From: Mesorhizobium tamadayense
GTDB lineage: Bacteria; Pseudomonadota; Alphaproteobacteria; Rhizobiales; Rhizobiaceae
Length of the DNA: 62,915 nt
NCBI RefSeq assembly: GCF_003863365.1
Contig: NZ_RQXT01000044.1
Span: 1 to 62,915, forward strand
Reading direction: 5' to 3'
Part shown: positions 1 through 8,313 of the stretch, one piece after another
How positions within the stretch are numbered: the first letter of the stretch is position 1
Layout of the letters: each line of letters begins with the position of its first letter
Program-made: the position numbers and the translations under genes
The notes under the pieces: generated by a model
Seen by the model: only the letters and a program-made list of their open reading frames with translations
What the model was told of the DNA's origin: nothing
Databases searched by the model: none

Positions 1-680
1 GTGTAGCCTTCCGGGTCGGAGAAATCGCCGAACGGTCCGTCGATGGCGCGCAGCCCATAAGCTCGGCAGGCGACCGTCATCCGCGACAGCGCGAAGTGCC
101 ACTGGTCGCCGGGATAGTCGGGGTTGAGGCCGCCGATGTTGACGGTGCGCGCCTTGTTGCTCGCGGCATAGTCGGCGACGCCGAAATGCATCGCCTCCAG
201 CCGGCCGGGCGTGGCGGCGATCGCCTCGACATTGGCCATGCCGAGCGCGGTCTCGATCAGCGCTTCGAGGCCGACGCGGGTCTTGAAACCCCTGGCCATC
301 TCGATCTGGTTGACCAGCGCCTCGACCATATAGAGGTCGGCCGGCACGCCGACCTTCGGCACCAGGATGGTGTCGAGGCGGTCGCCCGCCTGCTCCATGA
401 CGTCGACCACGTCGCGATACATGTAATGCGTATCGAGGCCGTTGATGCGCACCGAGACGGTCTTGCCCTTGGCGCGCCAGTCGATGTCATTCAGCGCTTG
501 AATAATGTTCTTGCGGGCGCGCTCCTTGTCGGGCGGCGCGACCGCGTCCTCGATGTCGAGGAAGACGAAGTCGGCGGCGCTGTTGGCCGCCTTGTCGATC
601 ATTTCGGGGCTCGAGCCCGGAACCGCCAGCTCGCTGCGCTGGAGCCGCAGTTTCTTGAGGTGGTTGATGGTGTGGCTCAT
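1..680 (-). CDS. mclA: L-malyl-CoA lyase (HpcH/HpaI family), 3' end outside window
   Basis: The visible 226 residues match serine-cycle malyl-CoA lyase, which cleaves malyl-CoA to glyoxylate and acetyl-CoA in the cytoplasm. Family hallmarks are seen near the N-terminus: RSELAVPGSSPEM, FLDIEDAVAPPDKERARKN (metal-binding acidic residues), RINGLDTHYMYRDVVDV, then a PKVG motif and GPFGDFSDPEGY at the window edge. The ATG at 680 lies 10 bases after the stop of the aminotransferase gene upstream, so the two are probably one transcription unit. The C-terminal third, including the end of the TIM barrel, lies outside the window. The paralogue beta-methylmalyl-CoA lyase is the main alternative, but the serine-cycle neighbour favours this call. 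Confidence 0.9.
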   Translation of the reverse strand, partial: MSHTINHLKKLRLQRSELAVPGSSPEMIDKAANSAADFVFLDIEDAVAPPDKERARKNIIQALNDIDWRAKGKTVSVRINGLDTHYMYRDVVDVMEQAGDRLDTILVPKVGVPADLYMVEALVNQIEMARGFKTRVGLEALIETALGMANVEAIAATPGRLEAMHFGVADYAASNKARTVNIGGLNPDYPGDQWHFALSRMTVACRAYGLRAIDGPFGDFSDPEGY

Positions 681-690
681 CGTCTGCTCC

Positions 691-1881
691 TCACGCCGCC
701 TCGGCGACCGGCATTGCGGCGGTGCGCCGGAAATGCTCGATCGCGGCCGCCACGCCCGAGCCCGGTGCCAGGCGCACGCCGCAATCGAGCAGCGCCATTT
801 CGGCTGCCGACAGCGAAGCGCAGACCATCACCTCGTTCAGCCAGCCGAGATGACCGATGCGGAAGACCTTGCCGAACACCTTGTTGAGGCCGCCGCCGAG
901 CGACGTCTGATAGGTGCGGTAGGCGCGCTTGACGACATCGGCGCTGTCGATGCCTTCGGGCACCAGGATGGCGCTCACCGTATCGGAGTGCCATTGCGGC
1001 GCCTTGGCACAGAGCTTCAGCCCCCAGGCGTCGACCGCCTTGCGCACACCTTCGGCCAGGCGGTGGTGGCGGGCAAAAATGTTCTCCAGCCCTTCCCCGG
1101 CGATCAGGTCGAGCGAGGCGCGCAGGCCGCGCAGCAACTGCGTGGCGGGCGTGTAAGGGAAGTAGCCGGCGTCGTTGGCGCGGATCATGTCCTCGAAGGA
1201 GAAGAAGCAGTGCTGGTGGGTCGCAACCCGCGACGCGGCCAGCGCCTTCTTGCTGACCGACAGGAAACCGAGGCCGGCGGGCAGCATGAAGCCTTTCTGC
1301 GAGCCGCTGACGGCGCAATCGACGCGCCATTCCTCCTGGCGGAAGTCGATCGAGCCGATCGACGAAACGCCGTCGACGAAGAGCAGAGCAGGGTGGTTCG
1401 CGGCGTCGAGCACGGCGCGGCAGCCGGCGACGTCGCTGGTGACGCCGGTCGCGGTCTCGTTCTGCGTGCAGAAGACCGCCTTGATGCGGTGCGCCTTGTC
1501 CGCCCGCAGCCTCTCCGCATAGAGGTCGAGCGGGACGCCGGTTCCCCATTGGCAGTCGATGACGTCGACGTCGAAGCCGAGGCGCTCGGCCATGTCGACC
1601 CACAGATGCGAGAACTGGCCGAAGCGCGACATCAGCACCCGGTCGCCGGGGCTGAGCACGTTGGTCATCGCCGCTTCCCAGGCGCCCGTGCCGGACGAGG
1701 GATAGATGAAGACGCGGCCGGTCTCGTTCTTGAAGACTCGTTTGATGTCCTCAAACAGCGGCAGCGTGAGATTGGGAAAGGAGGCGGCGCGCATGTCCTC
1801 CATCGGCAGGTTCATGGCCTGGCGAACAGCCTCCGGCACATTGGTGGGTCCTGGGATGAAAAGATGGTTGTAACCGGCCAT
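691..1881 (-). CDS. sgaA: Serine-glyoxylate (or aspartate-glyoxylate) aminotransferase, class V PLP enzyme
   Basis: This 396-residue class V aminotransferase begins AGYNHLFIPGPTNVPEAV and carries SGTGAWEAAM (PLP phosphate contact) and DGVSSIG followed by SGSQKGFMLPAGLG, where the lysine forms the Schiff base. In the serine cycle it moves the amino group of serine to glyoxylate, giving hydroxypyruvate and glycine. The start at 1881 was chosen over an in-frame ATG at 1920 because a GAGGAGG ribosome site lies just upstream. It precedes malyl-CoA lyase by 10 bases, which supports serine-cycle carbon assimilation. BhcA of the beta-hydroxyaspartate cycle is a close relative and cannot be excluded, but none of its partner genes (bhcB, bhcC, bhcD) is visible here. 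Confidence 0.9.
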   Translation of the reverse strand: MAGYNHLFIPGPTNVPEAVRQAMNLPMEDMRAASFPNLTLPLFEDIKRVFKNETGRVFIYPSSGTGAWEAAMTNVLSPGDRVLMSRFGQFSHLWVDMAERLGFDVDVIDCQWGTGVPLDLYAERLRADKAHRIKAVFCTQNETATGVTSDVAGCRAVLDAANHPALLFVDGVSSIGSIDFRQEEWRVDCAVSGSQKGFMLPAGLGFLSVSKKALAASRVATHQHCFFSFEDMIRANDAGYFPYTPATQLLRGLRASLDLIAGEGLENIFARHHRLAEGVRKAVDAWGLKLCAKAPQWHSDTVSAILVPEGIDSADVVKRAYRTYQTSLGGGLNKVFGKVFRIGHLGWLNEVMVCASLSAAEMALLDCGVRLAPGSGVAAAIEHFRRTAAMPVAEAA

Positions 1882-2073
1882 GAAATCCTCCTCGACAAGC
1901 GGCTGACCCGCGATTGTCATGCGAGGAGCATCGATCGATGGCCAACCACCAACAACACCTGTCCGGATAGAAAATGATCTCTGAGCCGGATAGGTTTTCT
2001 CCTACCCGACCGGATGGTTTGCGCTTCGATAGTCAAACGAAGTCGTTCAGTCGCGTTCCAACGCCATGCCCGT

Positions 2074-2092
2074 GGACATGCCCGGCATGTCC
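2074..2092. promoter_or_regulatory. Perfect 19-bp palindrome upstream of soxB
   Basis: GGACATGCC-C-GGCATGTCC is a perfect inverted repeat with 9-bp arms and a 1-base centre, 87 bases before the soxB start. It overlaps the first copy of the GTCCGAAAT direct repeat. It is a plausible operator; the bound protein is unknown. Confidence 0.5.
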
Positions 2093-2118
2093 GAAATGGA
2101 AGGGTGGTCGTCCGAAAT
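2089..2118 (+). promoter_or_regulatory. GTCCGAAAT direct repeat with 21-bp period, candidate AraC-family operator
   Basis: GTCCGAAAT occurs at 2089-2097 and again at 2110-2118, exactly 21 bases apart, on the same face of the helix. Two direct half-sites about two turns apart are the usual arrangement for AraC/XylS activators. A GATase-AraC regulator of the GbdR/SouR type is encoded at the far end of the same sox region (7254-8258). The assignment to that protein is inference. Confidence 0.45.
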
Positions 2119-2178
2119 CGACGTGACGGATGGCCCTAGATTCCTGAAAATACAAAGAAATCGTAAGAAGAGGAAGCG

Positions 2179-3429
2179 ATGCGCTACTCCGGCTTTAAGA
2201 TCATTGCTCAGGCGCTAACGGGCCACCGTGGCTGGAAGCCTGTGTGGCGCGAACCGGAACCAAAGCGGAGCTACGATATCGTGGTGATCGGCGGAGGCGG
2301 CCACGGGCTTGCCACGGCATACTACCTTGCCAAGGAGTTCGGCGAGGCAAATGTAGCGGTCGTCGAGAAAGGCTGGATCGGCAGCGGCAACGTCGGCCGT
2401 AACACCACCATCGTCCGTTCCAACTACCTTTTGCCCGGCAACGAGCCCTTCTACGAATTCTCCATGAAGCTTTGGGAAGGGCTGGAGCAGGATTTCAACT
2501 ACAATGCCATGGTCAGCCAGCGTGGCGTGCTCAATCTCTGTCACACGGACGCGCAGCGGGATGCTTTTACCCGCCGCGGCAACGCTATGCGGCTGCACGG
2601 GGTCGACGCGGTGCTGCTCGACCGGGAAGGTGTGCGAAGGATCGCGCCGTTCCTCAACTTCGACAATGCCCGCTTCCCGATCAAAGGGGGGCTGCTGCAA
2701 CCGCGCGGCGGCACCGTGCGTCACGACGCCGTCGCCTGGGGCTATGCCCGCGGCGCCGACACGCACGGTGTTGACATAATACAGAACTGCGAGGTCACCG
2801 GCTTCCGCATCGAAAATGGCAAGTGCCTGGGCGTCGAGACCACCCGGGGCTTCATCGGCGCGAAGAAAGTTGGCTGCGCCGTTGCCGGCGCATCCTCCCA
2901 AGTGATGGCAAAAGCCGGGATGCGTCTGCCGATCGAAAGCCATGTCCTCCAGGCCTTTGTCTCGGAGGGGCTGAAGCCGCTTCTGCCTGGCGTGATCACC
3001 TACGGAGCCGGCCATTTCTATGTCAGCCAATCCGACAAGGGCGGCCTGGTCTTTGGCGGCGACATCGACGGCTACAATTCCTACGCCCAGCGCGGCAACC
3101 TTCCCGTCATCGAGGATGTCTGTGAGGGCGGCATGAGTCTGATGCCGATGATCGGACGAGCACGGCTGCTTCGCAGTTGGGGCGGTATCATGGACATGTC
3201 GATGGATGGCTCGCCCATCATCGACCGGACCGACATTGAAGGTCTCTATTTCAACGGCGGCTGGTGCTATGGCGGGTTCAAGGCCACGCCTGCATCCGGC
3301 TGGTGCTTCGCGCACCTGCTCGCCACCGACATGCCGCATCCCAACGCCGCAGCCTATCGTTTCGACCGCTTCCGCAAGGGATTGATGATCGACGAAAAAG
3401 GCATGGGCGCCCAACCAAACCTGCACTGA
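2179..3429 (+). CDS. soxB: Sarcosine oxidase-type beta subunit (or N-methylglutamate dehydrogenase subunit A)
   Basis: This 416-residue FAD protein is the catalytic beta subunit of a heterotetrameric N-methyl amino-acid oxidase or dehydrogenase. A Rossmann FAD motif, DIVVIGGGGHGLATAYYLAK, lies near residues 33-52. GSGNVGRNTTIVRSNYL follows, and GTVRHDAV contains His182, which aligns with the histidine that carries covalent FMN in the Corynebacterium enzyme. The enzyme would oxidise an N-methyl group to methylene-folate or formaldehyde. The gene heads a tight soxB-D-A-G operon. The same four-subunit order is used by N-methylglutamate dehydrogenase (mgdABCD), which is a serious alternative because this cluster makes monomethylamine. 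Confidence 0.92.
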   Translation: MRYSGFKIIAQALTGHRGWKPVWREPEPKRSYDIVVIGGGGHGLATAYYLAKEFGEANVAVVEKGWIGSGNVGRNTTIVRSNYLLPGNEPFYEFSMKLWEGLEQDFNYNAMVSQRGVLNLCHTDAQRDAFTRRGNAMRLHGVDAVLLDREGVRRIAPFLNFDNARFPIKGGLLQPRGGTVRHDAVAWGYARGADTHGVDIIQNCEVTGFRIENGKCLGVETTRGFIGAKKVGCAVAGASSQVMAKAGMRLPIESHVLQAFVSEGLKPLLPGVITYGAGHFYVSQSDKGGLVFGGDIDGYNSYAQRGNLPVIEDVCEGGMSLMPMIGRARLLRSWGGIMDMSMDGSPIIDRTDIEGLYFNGGWCYGGFKATPASGWCFAHLLATDMPHPNAAAYRFDRFRKGLMIDEKGMGAQPNLH

Positions 3430-3440
3430 GGCTCACGGAG

Positions 3441-3728
3441 ATGATCATCAACCATCCCTTGCTCGGACCGCGCGATGCGCAGGAATTTGTCTATCTGGGC
3501 GATGCTACCCTGATCGACAGACCCGACTGGCAGGCGAGCGAAGCCTTAGACCGCTTCTACGAGTATCTTTACCTGCGCGACAATCCGGCCGGCATGCACC
3601 GAGAGCTCTGGTTCCATGAGCAGGGCGACCGGAGTTGGCTCGTGGTTACCCGAAACACCGTCACCCATGAGATCACATCGGTAGAACTGGCGCGCGATGT
3701 CGCGCGAGCGAGAGGGCGCAGCAAATGA
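3441..3728 (+). CDS. soxD: Sarcosine oxidase-type delta subunit, zinc ligands missing
   Basis: This 95-residue protein starts at an ATG 11 bases after soxB, preceded by CACGGAG. It keeps the delta-subunit layout (GPRDAQEFVYLGDA, then DRFYEYLYLRDNPAGMHRELWFHEQGDRSW and RNTVTHEI). Canonical delta subunits bind zinc with an N-terminal CPxCG pair and a GC near the conserved WxH. Here these positions read HPLLG and GD, so three of four expected zinc ligands are gone and only the histidine remains. Its stop overlaps the soxA start by four bases (ATGA). It probably has a structural role in the complex. Confidence 0.85.
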   Translation: MIINHPLLGPRDAQEFVYLGDATLIDRPDWQASEALDRFYEYLYLRDNPAGMHRELWFHEQGDRSWLVVTRNTVTHEITSVELARDVARARGRSK

Positions 3729-6682
3729 GCCAGGCTAACCGGCTTGCGGGTGGGTTGATCGACCGCTCCCGCGGCATAAGCTTCAGCTTCGACAACAAAC
3801 GCTACACAGGTTTTGCAGGCGACACGCTGGCTTCGGCGCTGCTGGCGAACGGCGAGAGGCTCATGGGGCGGTCGTTTAAGTATCACCGGCCGCGCGGCCC
3901 ACTGACGGCAGGCTCCGACGAGCCGAACGCTCTGGTGGAGTTGCGCCAGGGGGCATTTCGCGAACCCAACACACGCGCCACCGTGACAGAGCTTTTCGAG
4001 GGCCTGTCCGCGACCAGCCAGAACCGCTGGCCCTCGCTCGCCTTCGATGCACTGGGTATCAATGACCTCCTCTCTCCCTTCTTCTCGGCCGGCTTCTACT
4101 ACAAGACCTTCATGTGGCCGAAGGCCTTCTGGGAGAAGGTCTATGAGCCACTGATCCGGCGCGCCGCGGGTCTGGGTCGACTTTCCATGGCACCCGATCC
4201 CGACGTCTACGACAAGGGGTTCCTGCATTGCGACCTGCTAGTAATCGGCGCCGGCCCCACAGGGCTTGCGGCAGCGCTGACGGCGGCACGGGCGGGGGCA
4301 CGCGTGATCCTGGCGGACGAGGATTACGAGATTGGCGGCCGGCTGAACAGCGAAACCTTCGTCGTTGGTGACACGTCCGGAACCGATTGGGCGCGTAACC
4401 ACGCCCGGGTCGAGCTCTTGAGCATGCCAAATGTGCGCTTGATGACACGAACGACGATCATCGGAACGTTCGACCACGGCATCTATGGCGCGCTGGAGCG
4501 TGTCTCGGATCACCTGGCGCATCGTGCGCACGGCAAACCTCGACAAATCTTCTGGCGAATCTATTCCAAGCGCGCGGTGCTTTGCGCGGGTGCTGCCGAA
4601 CGGCCCATCGCCTTCGCCAACAATGACAGACCGGGGATCATGTTGGCTGGTGCCTTGCGCAGCTATGTAAATCGCTGGGCTGCCGCGCCTGCACGAAAGG
4701 TCGCCGTTTTCACCAACAATGACGACGGCCTGCGCACGGCAGCGGACCTCGTGGCTAAGGGTGTCGAGGTCTCGGCCGTAATCGACACTCGCGCCGATGG
4801 CGCCAAAGTAGCCGACGCCGACCATTTTCGGGGTGCGCAGGTGATCGACACGAAAGGCCGGCTCGGCCTTACCTCAATCACTGTCCGGCTCTCCACTGGC
4901 GAGACGAGGACCATTGCGTGCGAGGCGCTCGGCGTTTCAGGCGGGTGGAATCCGAACGTTCATTTGACGTGTCACCAGCGCGGTCGCCCGAACTGGGAGC
5001 CGTCGATCGCAGCCTTCGTGCCTGGCAATTGTCCGCCGGGCATGACCGTCGCAGGCGCGGCGCGTGGCGTCTTTTCGACTGCGGCAGCCCTCACCTCGGG
5101 CGCTGCCGCGGCGCGCGAGGCGCTAGCGGCAATCGGCATCAAGGCCTTGCCGGCAGATACGCCAAAAGCCGAAGACCAGCCAATCCGGATAGAGCCGCTC
5201 TGGCATGTCGGCAGCGCCAAGGGCCGGGCGTGGGTCGACCTTCAGAACGACGTGACCGTCAAGGACGTCAAGCTCGCGCACCAGGAGGGCTTCCGCTCGG
5301 TTGAACACCTCAAGCGCTATACGACGCTTGGCATGGCGACAGACCAGGGCAAGACGTCCAATATGCTCGGCCTTGTGGTAATGGCGGAAATATCAGGCCG
5401 GAGCATTCCCGCGACCGGAACAACGATCTACCGTCCGCCCTACACGCCGGTGCCGATCGCCGCGCTGGCCGGCCGGTCCTGCGGCCGCGACTTTCGCCCG
5501 ACCCGGCTAACGCCAAGCCACAAATGGGCATCTGAGCAGGGCGCGGTGTTTGTCGAGGTAGGAATGTGGCTCCGGGCGCAATGGCTGCCACGTCCCGGTG
5601 AGATTCACTGGCGCCAATCGGTAGACCGTGAAGTGCTCACCACGCGCAGCTCGGTCGGCATCTGTGATGTCACCACGCTCGGCAAGATCGATGTGCAGGG
5701 CAAGGACGCGGCCGAGTTCCTCAATCGCATCTATGCCAACCCGTTCGGGAAGCTGGCCGTCGGCAAGGTGCGCTACGGCTTGATGCTGCGCGAGGACGGC
5801 ATGGCCATGGACGACGGCACAAGCGCTCGGCTGGCGGAGGATCACTTCGTCACGACCACAACGACGGCGAACGCCGTCGCCGTCTTCCGGCACATGGAGT
5901 TCTGCCGTCAGTGCCTGTGGCCGGATCTCGACGTGCAGATCATCTCAACAACCGAAGCCTGGGCGCAGTTCTCCGTCGCCGGGCCAAATGCACGCCGGCT
6001 CCTGCAGAAGATCGTCGATCCTCAACATGACATTTCCAACGAAGCGTTCCCCTATATGGCCTGCGGCGAGATCAGCGTATGCGGCGGGTTGCGGGCGCGA
6101 CTGTTCCGCATATCGTTCTCGGGCGAACTGGCTTACGAAATCGCCGTGCCGACACGATACGGCGATGCCCTGATCCGCGCTCTGGTGGACGCCGGCAAGG
6201 AGTTCGGCGCGGTCGTCTATGGAACCGAAGCGCTCGGCGTCATGCGCATCGAGAAAGGCCATGCGGCCGGTAACGAGCTCAACGGAACCACGACCGCACT
6301 CAATCTCGGCATGGGCGGCATGGTATCCAAGAAGAAGGACGGCATCGGCTCGACCCTCTCCGAGCGCGAAGGACTGAACCAGCCCGATGCATTAAACTTA
6401 GTCGGCTTCCGCCCCCTGGACGTCGCACGGCCACTGACCGCCGGATCGCATCTGATATCGGGTCGCGAGCGTGCGGAGGCCGCCAACGACCAAGGCTATA
6501 TTACCTCGGTCGCCTTTTCTCCCAGCCTTTGCCATTCGGTTGGCTTGGGATTCCTCAAGAACGGAGCAGCTCGCAAGGGCGAAGTGCTGCGGGCCGTGAA
6601 CCCCCTGAAGAACGAAGAGGTCGAGGTTGAGGTTGTAAGCCCGCACTTCGTCGACCCGGAAGGAGAGCGCCTGCGTGCCTGA
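3725..6682 (+). CDS. soxA: Sarcosine oxidase-type alpha subunit, with C-terminal GcvT domain
   Basis: This 985-residue protein has the normal length for the family. The first ~100 residues form a ferredoxin-like fold lacking iron-sulfur cysteines (SFDNKRYTGFAGDTLASAL, then FKYHRPRGP). A dinucleotide-binding motif, LLVIGAGPTGLAAALTAARA, sits near residues 170-190. A GcvT-like folate-binding domain occupies roughly residues 600-985 (REVLTTRSSVGICDVTTLGK, FSGELAYEIAVP, GTEALGVMRIEKG). The alpha subunit passes electrons and methyl-derived C1 to tetrahydrofolate. The start overlaps the soxD stop, which indicates translational coupling. MgdC of the N-methylglutamate pathway has the same architecture. 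Confidence 0.95.
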   Translation: MSQANRLAGGLIDRSRGISFSFDNKRYTGFAGDTLASALLANGERLMGRSFKYHRPRGPLTAGSDEPNALVELRQGAFREPNTRATVTELFEGLSATSQNRWPSLAFDALGINDLLSPFFSAGFYYKTFMWPKAFWEKVYEPLIRRAAGLGRLSMAPDPDVYDKGFLHCDLLVIGAGPTGLAAALTAARAGARVILADEDYEIGGRLNSETFVVGDTSGTDWARNHARVELLSMPNVRLMTRTTIIGTFDHGIYGALERVSDHLAHRAHGKPRQIFWRIYSKRAVLCAGAAERPIAFANNDRPGIMLAGALRSYVNRWAAAPARKVAVFTNNDDGLRTAADLVAKGVEVSAVIDTRADGAKVADADHFRGAQVIDTKGRLGLTSITVRLSTGETRTIACEALGVSGGWNPNVHLTCHQRGRPNWEPSIAAFVPGNCPPGMTVAGAARGVFSTAAALTSGAAAAREALAAIGIKALPADTPKAEDQPIRIEPLWHVGSAKGRAWVDLQNDVTVKDVKLAHQEGFRSVEHLKRYTTLGMATDQGKTSNMLGLVVMAEISGRSIPATGTTIYRPPYTPVPIAALAGRSCGRDFRPTRLTPSHKWASEQGAVFVEVGMWLRAQWLPRPGEIHWRQSVDREVLTTRSSVGICDVTTLGKIDVQGKDAAEFLNRIYANPFGKLAVGKVRYGLMLREDGMAMDDGTSARLAEDHFVTTTTTANAVAVFRHMEFCRQCLWPDLDVQIISTTEAWAQFSVAGPNARRLLQKIVDPQHDISNEAFPYMACGEISVCGGLRARLFRISFSGELAYEIAVPTRYGDALIRALVDAGKEFGAVVYGTEALGVMRIEKGHAAGNELNGTTTALNLGMGGMVSKKKDGIGSTLSEREGLNQPDALNLVGFRPLDVARPLTAGSHLISGRERAEAANDQGYITSVAFSPSLCHSVGLGFLKNGAARKGEVLRAVNPLKNEEVEVEVVSPHFVDPEGERLRA

Positions 6683-7247
6683 GCATCGTCTGCATTCCAC
6701 CACGCCACTCGGAGGAACGACGCCGCGCGTCGATGAGCTGCCGGGATTCCGCATCGCCGAAAACGTCGGTGCGGCATTGGCCTCAATAGCCTCCCGGCTG
6801 AACCGAGAGGCAGAGTTCGCCGCCGCCGCCAAGCGCTTCTTCGGATTCGAAATGCCTGGGCCTGGAAAGGTCGCGGGAAAGACGCCCTACACGGCGATCT
6901 GGACCGGCGTCGATCAGTGGTTCGTCGAAGCGCCTTTCGCCAGCCACGAGAACGTCGCGCGAATCGTCAAGAACGGCCTTGGCGATAGTGCTTCTGTCAC
7001 CGAACAGACTGACGGCTGGGCGCGCTTCGACGTAGGGGGACCAGCAGCGCCGGCCGTATTTGAGCGGCTGTGCGCGCTTGATGTCTATGCCATGCCCGGC
7101 AGCGCGGCGAGCCGCACAACAATTGAACATATCGGTTGTATCGTCATCTGCCGCGAAGCGCGTTTGCAGTTCAGCATCCTTGGCCCGCGTTCATCGGCAG
7201 CGTCGTTGCATCATGCGCTAGTGGCGGCGGCCCGATCCGTCGCTTGA
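6675..7247 (+). CDS. soxG: Sarcosine oxidase-type gamma subunit
   Basis: This 190-residue protein starts at a GTG that overlaps the end of soxA by 8 bases and has GGAAGGAGAG just upstream. The sequence is typical of the poorly conserved gamma subunit: PGFRIAENVGAALASIASRL at the N-terminus, GPDQW-like TGVDQWFVEAP in the middle and GWARFDVGGPAA further on. It completes the B-D-A-G set and is needed for assembly of the folate-linked complex. It ends 6 bases before the convergent AraC gene, with no obvious terminator between them. Confidence 0.88.
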   Translation: MPEHRLHSTTPLGGTTPRVDELPGFRIAENVGAALASIASRLNREAEFAAAAKRFFGFEMPGPGKVAGKTPYTAIWTGVDQWFVEAPFASHENVARIVKNGLGDSASVTEQTDGWARFDVGGPAAPAVFERLCALDVYAMPGSAASRTTIEHIGCIVICREARLQFSILGPRSSAASLHHALVAAARSVA

Positions 7248-7253
7248 GCAGTC

Positions 7254-8258
7254 CTAGACAGCTGGAAGCGGTGTGTTGCCGCGGACGCGGAACCTGTTGA
7301 TCGCCTTGCGGTCCTCTTGGGGCGTTACGCCAAAGGTCTGGACATAGTGGCGCACCAGGGGCGTGGTGCTTGCATAGCCAATGGCCAGCGCGATGTCGGT
7401 GATTGAATCGTTGGAATAGAGAGCTATCTGCCGCGCTTTCTTCATCCGCAGCAGACGGTAATATTTGAGGGGGCTCTGCCCGGTAGAGCGCCTGAAGGAG
7501 CGATCGAGCTGCCGCGTGGACAGGTCCACGGCCTTGGCGACGCGCGCAATCTGGATCGGATCCTCCACATGCTCCGCAAAGAGTCGTATCGCCTTGGCAA
7601 CGGGCGGGGGCAGCATGTCCTCGGTACGGTCGCTTCGCAGTGCCGGCGTTCTCTGGACTGCCTCCTCGCCGCGCACAAAGGGATGCTGGAACCAGCACGC
7701 AACCTCGGTCATGACCTCAGCTCCCAGACGATCCTGGATCAGTTGCAGCATAAGATCGAACACGGCCGTTGCTCCTGCCGCGGTAAGCCGTTGCCGATCT
7801 ACGCAGATGACTTTCTCGCTGGCCTGGACATCCGGAAATTCTGCCTTGAACGCCGCCTCGTAACACCAATGCACGGCACATTTGTGCCCAGACATCAGAC
7901 CGGTGCGCGCGAGAGGAAAAATGCCGCCGCTGAAGGCGCCGAGCCCCGCGCCATGACGTGCGAGCCTGCGTATCGCGGCATTGCCCGTGCGAGGCGACTG
8001 GAAGCGTCCATTCGGCCCTGAAAGGAAATAGAGTTGGTCGACGCCAGGCAGGTCCTGCAGCCCGATGTCGGGGTCGAACCCGACAGCCGCGCTGGAGACG
8101 ACGCGACTTGCCGTCTCACCAATGACGGTCCATGAGAAAATGTCTCGTCCGACGATTTCGTTCGCCGCGCGCAACGGCTCAATCGCTGAGGTCAGGCATG
8201 CCATGGGGAAGCCTGGAAAGATCAGGAAGCCCAGATGTCTTTGCTCGTCACGCGGCAT
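7254..8258 (-). CDS. GATase1-like AraC-family regulator (GbdR/SouR/CdhR type)
   Basis: The 334-residue reading begins MPRDEQRHLGFLIFPGFPM. An N-terminal class I glutamine-amidotransferase-like sensor (FPMACLTSAIEPLRAANEIVGR, RHGAGLGAFSGGIFPLARTGL) is followed by two helix-turn-helix motifs of the AraC type (STRQLDRSFRRSTGQSPLKYY, SITDIALAIGYAST). Relatives in Pseudomonas sense glycine betaine, sarcosine or carnitine. It is the last gene of the dmm operon and faces sox, so control of one or both is likely. A longer reading from 8399 is open but would overlap the preceding demethylase gene; I prefer 8258. The predicted amidase nucleophile is not conserved, as usual in this sensor family. Confidence 0.85.
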   Translation of the reverse strand: MPRDEQRHLGFLIFPGFPMACLTSAIEPLRAANEIVGRDIFSWTVIGETASRVVSSAAVGFDPDIGLQDLPGVDQLYFLSGPNGRFQSPRTGNAAIRRLARHGAGLGAFSGGIFPLARTGLMSGHKCAVHWCYEAAFKAEFPDVQASEKVICVDRQRLTAAGATAVFDLMLQLIQDRLGAEVMTEVACWFQHPFVRGEEAVQRTPALRSDRTEDMLPPPVAKAIRLFAEHVEDPIQIARVAKAVDLSTRQLDRSFRRSTGQSPLKYYRLLRMKKARQIALYSNDSITDIALAIGYASTTPLVRHYVQTFGVTPQEDRKAINRFRVRGNTPLPAV

Positions 8259-8313
8259 TCGTTGCAACAAGGCAACCACTCCCACGTCTTTTCCTAGCGC
8301 TGTGCACGGCTGG

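Larger units (their letters stand above)
1882..2178. other. Divergent intergenic region between sgaA and soxB
   Basis: This 297-base gap separates divergent sgaA and soxB. It holds no credible gene. Its right half contains a perfect palindrome and a 21-bp-spaced direct repeat, listed separately, about 60 to 105 bases before soxB. No convincing -35/-10 pair was picked out by eye. Confidence 0.7.

Noticed and set aside
691..1881. Beta-hydroxyaspartate cycle (bhc) cluster.
   Set aside because: The aminotransferase resembles BhcA, but the dehydratase, aldolase and iminosuccinate reductase genes are not adjacent, and malyl-CoA lyase points to the serine cycle.
505..1977. A long plus-strand open frame of about 490 codons opposite sgaA and mclA.
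   Set aside because: It is the antisense of two clear enzymes, has an unnatural composition and lacks known motifs. High GC content opens such frames.
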